Assembly (NCBI RefSeq): GCF_004210305.1
Contig: NZ_SCFB01000001.1
Span: 1 to 64,000, forward strand
Length of the DNA stretch: 64,000 nucleotides
From: Candidatus Finniella inopinata
GTDB lineage: Bacteria > Pseudomonadota > Alphaproteobacteria > Paracaedibacterales > CAIULA01
Reading direction: 5' to 3'
The notes beneath the pieces are model-generated. The model searched no databases. It was not told where the DNA came from and saw only the letters and a list, made by a program, of their open reading frames with translations. The first letter of the stretch is position 1, and every line of letters begins with the position of its first letter. Shown here one piece after another: positions 52,288-61,660 of the stretch. The position numbers and the translations under genes were made by a program.

Positions 52288-54738
52288 ATGATGAAGAAAA
52301 TGAATAAGGCGCAAGAGCAGGCATTATTAATGCTAATCGGTCTAACTTTCTTAGCCCCCCAAGCCAAAGGTAGTGGCGCTGGAGAGGAGCTGTATGATGC
52401 AACCAGTGGTTCATCTCTCCGTACTCCTGCAACAATGAAATTGGAAAGCTTACCTCCTTCCTCTGATAAAGGACCTATAGAATCAGCTGAAAAGCCAAGA
52501 AATCCCGCAATTTCAGTATCGCGGAAGAGAGACCGTGATGATTCTGAGAATGAGCAAGATGGTCTTGAAACTGAAGCTAAGAAGCGTTGCGACACAAACC
52601 AAAGCTCAAGCTCAAGCTCAAGCTCAAGCTCTTCCTCGTCTGCAGGGCCTACAAGTGATGCTAATCAAGACTTATCTGGTTTTTTACCACCTCTACCCGC
52701 ACAACAACAAAGAACGACAGAAATAGAATCGGTACGTAATGTATTGATGGATGCAAATCTTGATTCAGATGCACGCGTCGTTCGTGCTTACAATATGTTC
52801 GTGGCAATGGATCACGCAGGCGCAGCGACAGAAGGCGCAGTAGGCTTGGTGAATGATCCAACTATTGGTATCGAGATACGCACACGCCTTGCTCAGAAAT
52901 TTTTGTCTAATCATAATCTTGTTGATGCGCATTATATGCTGATAGCGAGAATCGTAGGTTGGCTGAATGATCCAACTATTGATAAAACTAAGAGCGTGGC
53001 TATTGCTGGGGATATTTTGGCTACTGTTAAGTATCCTCGTGCGCATTATGAGCCGATAGCGACAATCGCAGTAGGTTGGCTGAATGATCCAACTATTGAT
53101 AAAACTAAGCGCGCAGAGCTTGCTGGGAGGATTTTGTCTAATAGTAATCTTGATCTGTATCATGCACCAGCAGCGACAATCGCAGTAGGTTGGCTGAATG
53201 ATGCACGTATTAAAATCAATACGCGCGCAAAGCTTGCTCGGAATATTTTGGTTACTGATAATCTTAAGGAACATCATAAATCAGTAACGACAATCGCAGT
53301 AGGTTGGCTGAGTGATGAAAGTATTCATATCAAGACTTTCGAGGATATTGCTAGTGATATTTTGGCCAGTGAATATATTGATATAAATAGTCGTGTAGAG
53401 CTTGCTATCCGTTTTTTTAATGAATTTGACAGTGATAAAATGACCGGTTTTAGTAATAATCAAAATACACAAGATCTGGTATCCACAGTTGAGCCTTGGG
53501 TGACGAACGATAATATACCTATCCAAAAGCGTGCAAAGCTGGCTAGTGGTATTTTGAATGCAAACGGTTGGGATGAAAACGACAGTGAATATAGTACAAG
53601 TGTAGCGAAAACGGTGATCAGTTGGTTAGATAATGCAGATATTGATATAAATACTTGCGCAAATCTTGTTCTTAAAATTTTTGTTAATTATAATGGTGTT
53701 TATGAAGAAACGCAAATAGAGGTTGCAGTAGCAGCAATAAAATTGTTGAGTGATGCACGTATTGATATCAATAAGCGTGGAGATATTGCCATGTATATGT
53801 TGAGTATAGATCTTAGCGGCCCGTCCTTGGAACCCGCAGTAGACGTAATGATGAATATGTTGAGCAATACAAAGATTGAGAAAAGTCTTCGAAATACGAT
53901 TGAAGCGTATATTGTAGATGGTCCTTTAAGCGGAGTTTCAAACCCCACGCTTGTAAGGATGCTAAATCATACAGCCATAAACGAATCTACACGCGCAGAT
54001 ATTGCTGAATCTATTGTGGATCAATATCCAGAAGAGGCTATAAATACGCTGAGTAAGCCCGATATGTGTATCAATGCACGCCGATGGCTTGCTCATTATA
54101 TTTTGAAAGAGGATGCTCTTGCCGCACATCACGGAACGGTAGCATTAGCTCTTATAGGTTTGCTGAATGATGCAAGTATCGATATCAATACGCGCGCACT
54201 TCTTGCTCAGGATATTTTGAGTCAAGATGATCTTGATGAACAAGTAGCGACAATCGCAATAGGCTGGCTGAATGATGCACGTATTGATATCGATACACGC
54301 CGATGGCTTGCTTATTATATTTTGGAGGAAGATGCTCTTGCCGTACATCACGGAACGGTAGCATTAGTTCTTGTAGGTTTGCTGAATGATGCACGTATTG
54401 CTATCGAGGCTCGCACACGGTTTGCTGCCAGCATTTTAAAGAGAGATGCTCTTATTGAACATCACGAAAAGGCAGCCGCAGCTGCTAAAAATTGTCTGTC
54501 TAATTTAGGTGATGGTAGAGGTGACTATTCTATTATCAGAAATTCCGTAATTCTTGCTGAGTTGATTTTAAACAGAGATGCTCTTTCCCCATATCATGAA
54601 GCGGTAGCCAAGACCGTTAGAAACTGGGTAGGTAATGCAAATTTTCGTTTACCTGAACGTGCATCGATTGTTTCCAAGATTTTAGGCAGAAAGAACCTTG
54701 CCGCATATCACGCAGATCTATTGCCACCCATAAAATAG
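52288..54738 (+). CDS. Secreted alpha-solenoid repeat protein (816 aa)
   Basis: A signal peptide (residues 8-29, cleavage near KGSG) leads to a polar region with a run of about 14 serines (residues 106-119), then some 15 helical repeats of 38-40 residues to the end. The repeat consensus is roughly TIAVGWLND(A/P)xIDIxTRAxLAxxILxxDxLxxHH, two helices per unit like HEAT/ARM repeats; no exact family is recognised. Several units are nearly identical at DNA level (e.g. around 52955, 53072, 53186, 53300), indicating recent duplication. Such exported solenoids generally bind proteins; a host partner is likely. Confidence 0.75.
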   Translation: MMKKMNKAQEQALLMLIGLTFLAPQAKGSGAGEELYDATSGSSLRTPATMKLESLPPSSDKGPIESAEKPRNPAISVSRKRDRDDSENEQDGLETEAKKRCDTNQSSSSSSSSSSSSSAGPTSDANQDLSGFLPPLPAQQQRTTEIESVRNVLMDANLDSDARVVRAYNMFVAMDHAGAATEGAVGLVNDPTIGIEIRTRLAQKFLSNHNLVDAHYMLIARIVGWLNDPTIDKTKSVAIAGDILATVKYPRAHYEPIATIAVGWLNDPTIDKTKRAELAGRILSNSNLDLYHAPAATIAVGWLNDARIKINTRAKLARNILVTDNLKEHHKSVTTIAVGWLSDESIHIKTFEDIASDILASEYIDINSRVELAIRFFNEFDSDKMTGFSNNQNTQDLVSTVEPWVTNDNIPIQKRAKLASGILNANGWDENDSEYSTSVAKTVISWLDNADIDINTCANLVLKIFVNYNGVYEETQIEVAVAAIKLLSDARIDINKRGDIAMYMLSIDLSGPSLEPAVDVMMNMLSNTKIEKSLRNTIEAYIVDGPLSGVSNPTLVRMLNHTAINESTRADIAESIVDQYPEEAINTLSKPDMCINARRWLAHYILKEDALAAHHGTVALALIGLLNDASIDINTRALLAQDILSQDDLDEQVATIAIGWLNDARIDIDTRRWLAYYILEEDALAVHHGTVALVLVGLLNDARIAIEARTRFAASILKRDALIEHHEKAAAAAKNCLSNLGDGRGDYSIIRNSVILAELILNRDALSPYHEAVAKTVRNWVGNANFRLPERASIVSKILGRKNLAAYHADLLPPIK
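52603..52630. repeat. AGCTCA hexanucleotide microsatellite in the poly-Ser linker
   Basis: Nearly five in-frame copies of AGCTCA encode Ser-Ser pairs in the solenoid protein's linker. Slippage would change linker length by two residues per unit without frameshift. Confidence 0.85.
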
Positions 54739-54947
54739 ACCAACCATGGAGAGCTTTTAAGAAGGGGGCTTGATGGGGGCAAATATGCGCAATTGATAAT
54801 TGCCGATGGAAGGAATGGTTTCAAATACAATGAAAATCTCATCTTGTTTTTCGAATTTTATAACGAAATTATGGGATGGGATCACCAATTACACATTTTG
54901 ATTCAATTTCTTGAAGAGGCTGATCCGTACGAATTATCGGGTCACAA

Positions 54948-55904
54948 TTAACTTTCCGAACTGGCAGCCCGTTGCAGGCGATCATTAAGGGCTGCCCCTA
55001 AACCTTTCAAAGGGATGGGCATGACGGCAATCCCCTTAAACAAACCTGGTTTATCCAGTTCGTTTAACATGGAGAATAAATTGGCTGCCGCTTCCTTTAA
55101 ATCACCCGTTTTACTTAAATTAAGGTGGGCGGGTTGATCGTTGTGTCCAAAACCCAAGAAGGCCTCGCCGGGTTCAGCATGCAAACAATTGATGCGAAGG
55201 GGCAGTTGCGGGGCGTAATGACGTTTCATCATGCCGGGTGCCTTGATAGCGGTTGTGCCAACTTCCTGGTGGATCGCGTGTCCCAGAATTTCCTCTAACA
55301 TTTCAACAGGTGTTCCGCCGGGGCGCAGTAAAACAGGCACGTCGCCGGATAAATCCAAAATGGTTGATTCAAGGCCCACTTGGCAGGGGCCGCCGTCCAG
55401 GATAAAAGGTGTGCGAGGCCCTAAACTTTGGTGGACAGCCTCTGTTGTTGTTGGGCTGATATGAAGCGACCGATTCGCACTTGGGGCCGCTAGGGGTTTT
55501 CCATAAGCCTTTAATAAATCTAAGGCCACAGGATGATGGGGAACCCGAATCGCCACTGTTTCTAACCCAGCTGTTACCAAAGAGCTAAGATTTGTTGGCT
55601 TTTTGTTCAAAACCAAGGTCAAAGGTGAGGGCTGTGTATGCCAAAAATAAGTTGCCAGTATTTCGGCAACCTTGGTGAAATAAGCCCATTGCTGGGCCTG
55701 TACATAATCTGACACATGAATAATTAATGGGTTAAACTGCGGGCGCTTTTTCAATTCATAAATCTTAGCCACTGCGTGCCCATTCAATGCATCAGCCGCC
55801 AATCCATAAACTGTTTCTGTGGGCATCACAACCAGATCACCTTGTGCTAAAAGTGTGCAGGCTTGATTGATAGAGGTTTTTTTTTTGGAGGGCATATTAA
55901 CCAT
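54948..55904 (-). CDS. sua5: L-threonylcarbamoyladenylate synthase (Sua5 type)
   Basis: Makes threonylcarbamoyl-AMP for t6A tRNA modification. 318 residues: the YrdC domain (about 10-200) with VMPTETVYGLAADA, the KKRPQFNPLIIHV segment and APSANRS, then the shorter C-terminal Sua5 domain after the GTTAIKAPGMMKRHYAP linker, which closes over the active site. This two-domain form distinguishes it from TsaC. Works with TsaE, also encoded here. Confidence 0.94.
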   Translation of the reverse strand: MVNMPSKKKTSINQACTLLAQGDLVVMPTETVYGLAADALNGHAVAKIYELKKRPQFNPLIIHVSDYVQAQQWAYFTKVAEILATYFWHTQPSPLTLVLNKKPTNLSSLVTAGLETVAIRVPHHPVALDLLKAYGKPLAAPSANRSLHISPTTTEAVHQSLGPRTPFILDGGPCQVGLESTILDLSGDVPVLLRPGGTPVEMLEEILGHAIHQEVGTTAIKAPGMMKRHYAPQLPLRINCLHAEPGEAFLGFGHNDQPAHLNLSKTGDLKEAAANLFSMLNELDKPGLFKGIAVMPIPLKGLGAALNDRLQRAASSES

Positions 55905-55965
55905 TTATTAATATTTAAAAATATATGTATATCAGCATTCATTTTTTTATTTGGGGAAAATAACA

Positions 55966-56685
55966 ATGTATGATAAATTAAAAAAATTTACTTTGTTTTC
56001 GTTTGCTTTTGTCGTCAATCAAAGCCAACTTCATGCAACAGGCATGTCCGACAAAGATTTTGAAAAACCAGATCATTATCAATTAAAGCAGATTCATCAG
56101 GAAAAACTTAACTTAAACCGCCAAAAAACTGAAGTGCAAAAATTAATGGCGCAGGGGTTCCCTGAAAAAAGAGCCAAAGAAATTCATGCCCAAAATCAAG
56201 TCGCTCTGTTTTTTGAAAAACAACTTATAACGCCATTGGTGCCAGCCTGGAAAATTGTAGAACAGATTGGATCAACCTGCGAGGTAGTGTTGAATAAGGA
56301 TAATAATGGGCTTTTAGATGAATTTTTTGTATCTTCCGATATTGAATGCCTTAAAGAAAAAGATGCCCCGCTTGTTTTTAATGAGACACGTTTTGTGACA
56401 GAAGGCGAAGAGATTCACCCCATTAAATTTAAAAGATTGCAGGAAAAATATTCGCATACATCATCTTACTTTTCCTTACTTTACTCCAGGAAGGCGGAAA
56501 TAACCAAACCGTGTGGCAAAATGAATCTGACGGTTTCATCCTTGTCTATTTCAGGGCTTAAAACAACTTTGGAGCTATATAGTACTTTAAAACCCAGAAT
56601 TGATAGATTGGATGTAGATCACATGCTGACTACTTTGAAATCTGATGGCACGTTGACTTTGTATAAAGTTGTCAAAAATGCTTAA
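55966..56685 (+). CDS. Secreted protein, tandem paralogue 1, unknown function
   Basis: Not recognised. The ATG at 55966 follows GGGGA and gives 239 residues with a signal peptide (hydrophobic residues 7-24, cleavage near LHAT). The mature part begins with a helical segment ending QGFPEKRAKEIHA, has a STCEV cysteine segment and a second cysteine in KPCGKMNL, and finishes DGTLTLYKVV. Every one of these marks recurs in the next gene, so the two are duplicates. Confidence 0.7.
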   Translation: MYDKLKKFTLFSFAFVVNQSQLHATGMSDKDFEKPDHYQLKQIHQEKLNLNRQKTEVQKLMAQGFPEKRAKEIHAQNQVALFFEKQLITPLVPAWKIVEQIGSTCEVVLNKDNNGLLDEFFVSSDIECLKEKDAPLVFNETRFVTEGEEIHPIKFKRLQEKYSHTSSYFSLLYSRKAEITKPCGKMNLTVSSLSISGLKTTLELYSTLKPRIDRLDVDHMLTTLKSDGTLTLYKVVKNA

Positions 56686-56788
56686 GATCCATTTGGAAAA
56701 AATGAAAAGTGAACCATCAATTAACGATTTGTTAGGGTTTTTAATTTTAGACTTGATTCCATATTCTTTCCCTAACCAGTTGTAAATA

Positions 56789-57499
56789 ATGAAATTTTTG
56801 AAAAGTTTTTTGTGTTTGATATATGGTTTTATTCTTAGTCAAGCTTATGTTTATGCAAGCTGTGATGCTGAGAAGGTTGTTGAGAAACAAAACACTTACT
56901 CGCTAAAAAGTCTTTCCGAGGGAAAAGTAGATTTAGACCATTTCCAGGTAGAAACAAAAAGCCTAATAGAGCAAGGATTTCCTGAGAAAAGAGCCAAAGA
57001 GATTTATGCTCATGAACAAATCAAAAAAATTTTTAGAAAAAAATTTAGATTAGTATCTGCCGGAAACTTCTTTGAAAAAATTGGGGGCGCTTGCGAGGTC
57101 GAGTTTCATAAGACTGATGCTGGTATTTTGGATGATATATTCACAAGCTCCGACTTAGAATGGATACAGAGGGGTAATTCGCCTCTTGTTTATAATGAAG
57201 TTCATTTCGTAGAAACAGAAAAAACAATTGCCCCTTTTGACCTTGAAAATTTAGAAGGCAAAGATCAATACAACTACACTTTACCTTCCCTTAACGTAAA
57301 GACCGGTAGCCTTGATGCCCAAATCCACAGACCCTGCGGTATCTTGAAGGCGTCATTATCGCCCCTTCACCTGACCGCAGCGTTGGGATTTCAAACTGCC
57401 TTAAAAACACGATTAGAGAAAATGCGGATTGGGCATACCCTTACCATTTTAAAACCCGATGGCACCTTGACGCTGTTTGATGTCATCAGAGGGGAATAA
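56789..57499 (+). CDS. Secreted protein, tandem paralogue 2, unknown function
   Basis: Paralogue of the previous gene: signal peptide (residues 5-23, cleavage near VYAS), QGFPEKRAKEIYA, GACEV, RPCGILKASL and DGTLTLFDVI in the same order and spacing; 236 residues. The conserved cysteine pair, one in (S/G)xCEV and one in (K/R)PCG, probably forms a disulfide in the mature protein. Overall divergence is high outside these blocks, so the duplication is not recent. Function unknown. Confidence 0.7.
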   Translation: MKFLKSFLCLIYGFILSQAYVYASCDAEKVVEKQNTYSLKSLSEGKVDLDHFQVETKSLIEQGFPEKRAKEIYAHEQIKKIFRKKFRLVSAGNFFEKIGGACEVEFHKTDAGILDDIFTSSDLEWIQRGNSPLVYNEVHFVETEKTIAPFDLENLEGKDQYNYTLPSLNVKTGSLDAQIHRPCGILKASLSPLHLTAALGFQTALKTRLEKMRIGHTLTILKPDGTLTLFDVIRGE

Positions 57500-57591
57500 C
57501 TGTTGCGAAAAGTGCATGAAAAAAGACATAATCTGCAAATTAAAATTGCAGCTACTCGTGAATCAAATTTCTCTTCATGGTGCGGAGCCGT

Positions 57592-58383
57592 ATGCTTGTT
57601 CTTCCCTTTCCAAATTTTGACCCCGTTTTAGTACAAATGGGTCCACTTAAAATTCATTGGTATGGCCTGGCATATGCAGCAGGGATTGTGCTGGGTTGGA
57701 AATATGCGCTTTATCTGGCAAAAAGATACGTGCCGACCATCTTACCCCAATATCTTGACGGCTTCGTCACGTGGATTGTCGTTGGAATTGTCGTTGGAGG
57801 CCGCTTTGGCCACATTCTATTTTATGACCTGAGCCATTACATAAGCCACCCAGTCGAAATCTTGATGACCTGGAAGGGGGGGATGTCCTTTCATGGCGGG
57901 TTAGCGGGGGCTGTTATAGCAGCCTTCATTTATTGCCGACGCCTGAGAATCCCTTTGTTCGTCTTTGGTGATATTTTAACCTCTGCCTGCACAATTGGAC
58001 TTGGGCTGGGCCGTATCACCAATTTCATCAACGCCGAATTATATGGAATAACCACCGATTTACCCTGGGGAGTGGTTTTCCCTAACGCTGGTGCCATGCC
58101 CCGCCATCCCAGTCAACTTTACGAAGCATTTGGTGAGGGGGCACTGTTGTGGATAGTCTTACATCAAGCCTGGAAAATCCCTGGGTTGCGTAGCCAGCCG
58201 GGCCGCATCACCGGGCTATTTTTTATGGGCTATGGCATCGTCAGATTTTTGGTTGAATATGTGCGTGAGCCTGAAATTATTTATGCGGTGGCTGGCTGCG
58301 CCATTACCCAAGGTCAGGTTTTGTCGCTGCCCTTGATCGCCCTGGGTGCTTGGTGGCTTCGACGGCAAGCAAAAAAAAACTAG
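57592..58383 (+). CDS. lgt: Prolipoprotein diacylglyceryl transferase
   Basis: Adds diacylglycerol to the lipobox cysteine of prolipoproteins, the first step of lipoprotein maturation. Seven-helix membrane enzyme of 263 residues with the HGGLAG motif (H102), GLGLGRITNFINAELYG (R141, N144, E149) and the HPSQLYEA block. I prefer the ATG at 57592, which has GGAG four bases upstream, over the one at 57577. The 3' end overlaps the comEC frame. Confidence 0.95.
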   Translation: MLVLPFPNFDPVLVQMGPLKIHWYGLAYAAGIVLGWKYALYLAKRYVPTILPQYLDGFVTWIVVGIVVGGRFGHILFYDLSHYISHPVEILMTWKGGMSFHGGLAGAVIAAFIYCRRLRIPLFVFGDILTSACTIGLGLGRITNFINAELYGITTDLPWGVVFPNAGAMPRHPSQLYEAFGEGALLWIVLHQAWKIPGLRSQPGRITGLFFMGYGIVRFLVEYVREPEIIYAVAGCAITQGQVLSLPLIALGAWWLRRQAKKN

Positions 58384-60458
58384 TGATAAAATCTTTAAAC
58401 ACCGCTCTTTTAGAGGACCACACGCGCTGGCTTTTATGGTGGCCGGTGGGGATGGCTGCGGGGATACTTTTTTATTTCCAGCTTTTAACTGAACCTTCCT
58501 TAACTCTGGTTCTATTATGTGCGGGCTTGGTCCTAGCCTGTATAGCCGGCGTCCGCATCTTTTATAAAGATCACAGATTACTTACAGAAACTGCGGGTCT
58601 GTTCTGGGTTTATGCCCTTGTCAGCCTTATCGTCGGGTTTACGGTGGCTAAGGTTAGAACGGAACTCTTGGGCACTCCTTTGCTGAAGGAAGCTATCCGT
58701 TCGCTGGAGATTACAGGTACTTTGATTGATATCGAACACCCCGACTTGAAAAAGCCAGACAAACGACGGATCACGATTGACCAGGTTCAGTATGAGTCTG
58801 GCGTCCCTTCAACAATTCTGCCTACTAAAGTACGTCTCAATACGGCTGCCCTGAAATTGGACGCGGAACCGGGTGACCAGATTCGGTGTCGCGTCAGCCT
58901 TTTGCCTTTGTCGCCCCCTGTCAGCCTGCAGGGATACAATTTTCAGCGTCAGGCATATTTCGCAGGTATTGGGGCAGTGGGTCGCGTTCAATCTTGCCAA
59001 ACCCTTTCTAAAAAACCCAAAACCAAACTTTACCAGGGCCGATACAAGCTAACTCAAGCCCTTAGAAAACATTTACCCGGACCAACTGGTGAAATTGCCG
59101 CCGCCTTAATAACCGGTGACCGATCAGGCATCCCCAAAGACATTCGTCAACATTTCACGGATGCCGGAATTGCCCATATTTTGGCCATTTCAGGTCTGCA
59201 TGTCACGTTGGTGGCCGGTATTCTTTTCTTTTTAATCAGGCGGGGTTTGGGCCTGGTTCCTTACTTGGCAGAAAACTATGGTATCAAGAAATGGGCCGCG
59301 GTCGCAGCGATTGCTGCAACAGGTCTCTATTTAGCCATTTCTGGTTATGGGTTTCCAGCCCAAAGGGCCTTTATGATGACCACCCTTGTCATGGTTGGCA
59401 TTTTGTATGATCGAAACCCTTTGTCTATGCGATCATTGGCCATTGCGGCCACAGTTATTTTAAGTCTTTATCCGAAAAGCATTGTATCGGTTAGCTTTCA
59501 ACTTTCATTTGCAGCCGTTACAGGGTTGGTGGCTGTTTATGAAGGGGGATATCAACCGTTGAAAGATTGGATGGTTCGCCAATCTACTCAGCGTTGGATT
59601 CGTAGGCCTTTGGGGTATGGTTTCGGTATCGTTTTAACTACTCTTGTTGCCACCGTGGCCACGACCCCCTTTGTCGTTTACACCTTCAACCGGTTCACTT
59701 TGCAGGCTATTTTGGGCAATTTAGTCGCCATTCCCTTAACAAGTTTATGGATCATGCCACTTGGCGTTTTATCAGTGTTATCGTTGAGCGTAGGCGGCAG
59801 TGATACTCTGTTTTGGTTGTGGGGACTTGGGATCCACTGGCTTTGCCAAAGTGCTGAATGGATTGCTGCCTTGCCTGGTGCCGCCATTCCTGTGGCAACG
59901 CCCCATCCAGGTTTTTTGATGCTGACAACAGTTGGAGGATTATGGCTGTGTTTATGGCAAAAGCGGTGGCGTTGGTTGGGCCTTGTGCCCTTGATAGCTT
60001 CCATTGGTTTTCTATTCTTTGACCATCATCCCCATATCTATTTAGCCGGTGATGGGTCAGTCATGGCGTACCGTTTCAATAGAACCCTTTATGTATCCTC
60101 TGAAAAACGGGGCGCTTTTTATTTTGAACAATGGGCGCGTGAATTGGGTGGATTGGAAGTAAAGCCATGGCCGGGCTCTAACATCCTTTTAACGCCTGAC
60201 ATTCTGCTGATGAATGACCCTTATCATCAACGATTGAAAGATATTCAGCAGATTTGTCGAAACCATGATCAGGCTTTTATTCTTAGCAATGGTTATATAT
60301 GGCGTCAGTGCCAGCGATTTGTCCCTTCGCAACATATTATCGACCGTCGTTCGCTTATAGAAAATAGTACGCAATTCATTTATCTAACGTCCAAAGGGCC
60401 TTCCTTTGTGTGCCTTAGGGGCCGGCTTGGTAAGCGACCATGGTATATTGCTAGGTAA
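58350..60458 (+). CDS. comEC: ComEC/Rec2-family DNA uptake channel
   Basis: Inner-membrane channel for single-stranded DNA in transformation. The product of up to 702 residues has an N-terminal DUF4131 region with two or three helices and an OB-like part. The Competence domain carries the signature ALITGDRSGIP and AHILAISGLHVTLVAG, followed by multiple helices and a short C-terminal soluble part. The metallo-beta-lactamase-like domain of long ComEC forms appears absent, as in many alphaproteobacteria. Start unclear: TTG 58350, GTG 58353 or the GTG at 58383 that overlaps the lgt stop. Confidence 0.88.
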   Translation: MVASTASKKKLVIKSLNTALLEDHTRWLLWWPVGMAAGILFYFQLLTEPSLTLVLLCAGLVLACIAGVRIFYKDHRLLTETAGLFWVYALVSLIVGFTVAKVRTELLGTPLLKEAIRSLEITGTLIDIEHPDLKKPDKRRITIDQVQYESGVPSTILPTKVRLNTAALKLDAEPGDQIRCRVSLLPLSPPVSLQGYNFQRQAYFAGIGAVGRVQSCQTLSKKPKTKLYQGRYKLTQALRKHLPGPTGEIAAALITGDRSGIPKDIRQHFTDAGIAHILAISGLHVTLVAGILFFLIRRGLGLVPYLAENYGIKKWAAVAAIAATGLYLAISGYGFPAQRAFMMTTLVMVGILYDRNPLSMRSLAIAATVILSLYPKSIVSVSFQLSFAAVTGLVAVYEGGYQPLKDWMVRQSTQRWIRRPLGYGFGIVLTTLVATVATTPFVVYTFNRFTLQAILGNLVAIPLTSLWIMPLGVLSVLSLSVGGSDTLFWLWGLGIHWLCQSAEWIAALPGAAIPVATPHPGFLMLTTVGGLWLCLWQKRWRWLGLVPLIASIGFLFFDHHPHIYLAGDGSVMAYRFNRTLYVSSEKRGAFYFEQWARELGGLEVKPWPGSNILLTPDILLMNDPYHQRLKDIQQICRNHDQAFILSNGYIWRQCQRFVPSQHIIDRRSLIENSTQFIYLTSKGPSFVCLRGRLGKRPWYIAR

Positions 60459-60481
60459 TATTTAAAACTTGAGACAAAACC

Positions 60482-61405
60482 CTAAATTTTATGGGCAATA
60501 AGGCCGAATTGTTCTTTCCCATCCCTTAATCGGGCCGAGGCGCAAAATTTTTTCATGGAAATAAAATCAAATTTTTCAACAACAAATCCAAATTTTTCTA
60601 AGGCCCGCGTCAAAGGGCGTTGGTCCATAACATGCAGCGTTTTTGGCAAACCATAGGCTTGTTCTGGCAGTATCTTATGGGTTAATAAGTTATCACCTGG
60701 CCATGGATTGCCCTCTGCCCATGCCTTGTCATAGGCTGGTAAAACTTTTTCACGGTATTCCCCATGATGAGGTGGCAAAACAACAATAAATAGTTTGCCG
60801 CCTGGTACTAACCATCGGGCTATTTTTTTAAAGCCGGCTTCAATTTCTTCCGGTGATAAAAAATGGATGACCCTGTGGAGAATAACGCCGCTTAAAGAGG
60901 CATCGGGAAAGTCCGTCTGATTGGGGAATCGTTTATTGTTAAGATACAAACGGTGATAATCTTTAGCTGATATTTGTTGAAGTCCATGCATAAGGTGTCG
61001 AAAATCAAGGTCGTTATAAATTATCGTAGCACCCTGACTGACCAAAACTTTAACCAAGCGTCCATATCCCCCACCAATGTCGGCCAGGGGATAACCGGCA
61101 TTTTTGGCATACTCAATAATTGCAGTGCATATCCAGCTCTCTTTAATTGTCGCAGGATCTAAAGCGTCAAAGCCAAATCGATTATAGGTTAACAAGGTTT
61201 TCCCCGTATGGCTTAAAGGAGCATCGGTTGGAAAATCTTTAGAATATTTATCTAATTCTGGGTCGGTGGCGGGTACTCCAAAACCAGTAGCATTGTCGAA
61301 CAGTTTATGCAGTTCCTTTGCCCACGGTGTGGCTTGTAGGGTGTTGTGACTAGCCAATAAATATAAAAATAAAAAGCTGGAGAAAATGTGATTTTTTATG
61401 TTCAT
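60482..61405 (-). CDS. Secreted class I SAM-dependent methyltransferase
   Basis: A signal peptide (residues 7-25, cleavage at LQATP) precedes a Rossmann methyltransferase domain. Motif I is L-A-D109-I-G-G-G-Y-G115-R-L, an acidic loop IYNDLDF follows at 129-135, and the SGVILHRVIHFL and LVPGGKLFIVVLPP segments correspond to motifs IV-V. S-adenosylmethionine is not found in the periplasm, so an exported methyltransferase implies action in a host compartment. The substrate is unknown; a membrane-anchored cytosolic form cannot be wholly excluded. Confidence 0.78.
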   Translation of the reverse strand: MNIKNHIFSSFLFLYLLASHNTLQATPWAKELHKLFDNATGFGVPATDPELDKYSKDFPTDAPLSHTGKTLLTYNRFGFDALDPATIKESWICTAIIEYAKNAGYPLADIGGGYGRLVKVLVSQGATIIYNDLDFRHLMHGLQQISAKDYHRLYLNNKRFPNQTDFPDASLSGVILHRVIHFLSPEEIEAGFKKIARWLVPGGKLFIVVLPPHHGEYREKVLPAYDKAWAEGNPWPGDNLLTHKILPEQAYGLPKTLHVMDQRPLTRALEKFGFVVEKFDFISMKKFCASARLRDGKEQFGLIAHKI

Positions 61406-61660
61406 AAGTTTAGAATTTCCAACTTTTGATTATTTGAAAACAAAACTACACTAAAATATTTTTGTCAAGCAACTGTAATGGTTCTGCTGCCAAGATTTTA
61501 TTGTCAAAACAATGATTTGTTACACGCTCTCATCAAATTCTCTTTCCTCTCGCACAACCAAATTACAACAAGATTGTAAAGTTTTCTGTATTTCGGGTCA
61601 AAAACACCTTATAAAGGGAAAATTGAGAGACCTTTAATTTAGGAATATAGGGAAAGTTTT

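Noticed and set aside
52950..53330. Near-identical 114-117 bp repeats as a non-coding repeat array
   Set aside because: They are in frame within one long gene and encode the solenoid units; no separate element is needed.
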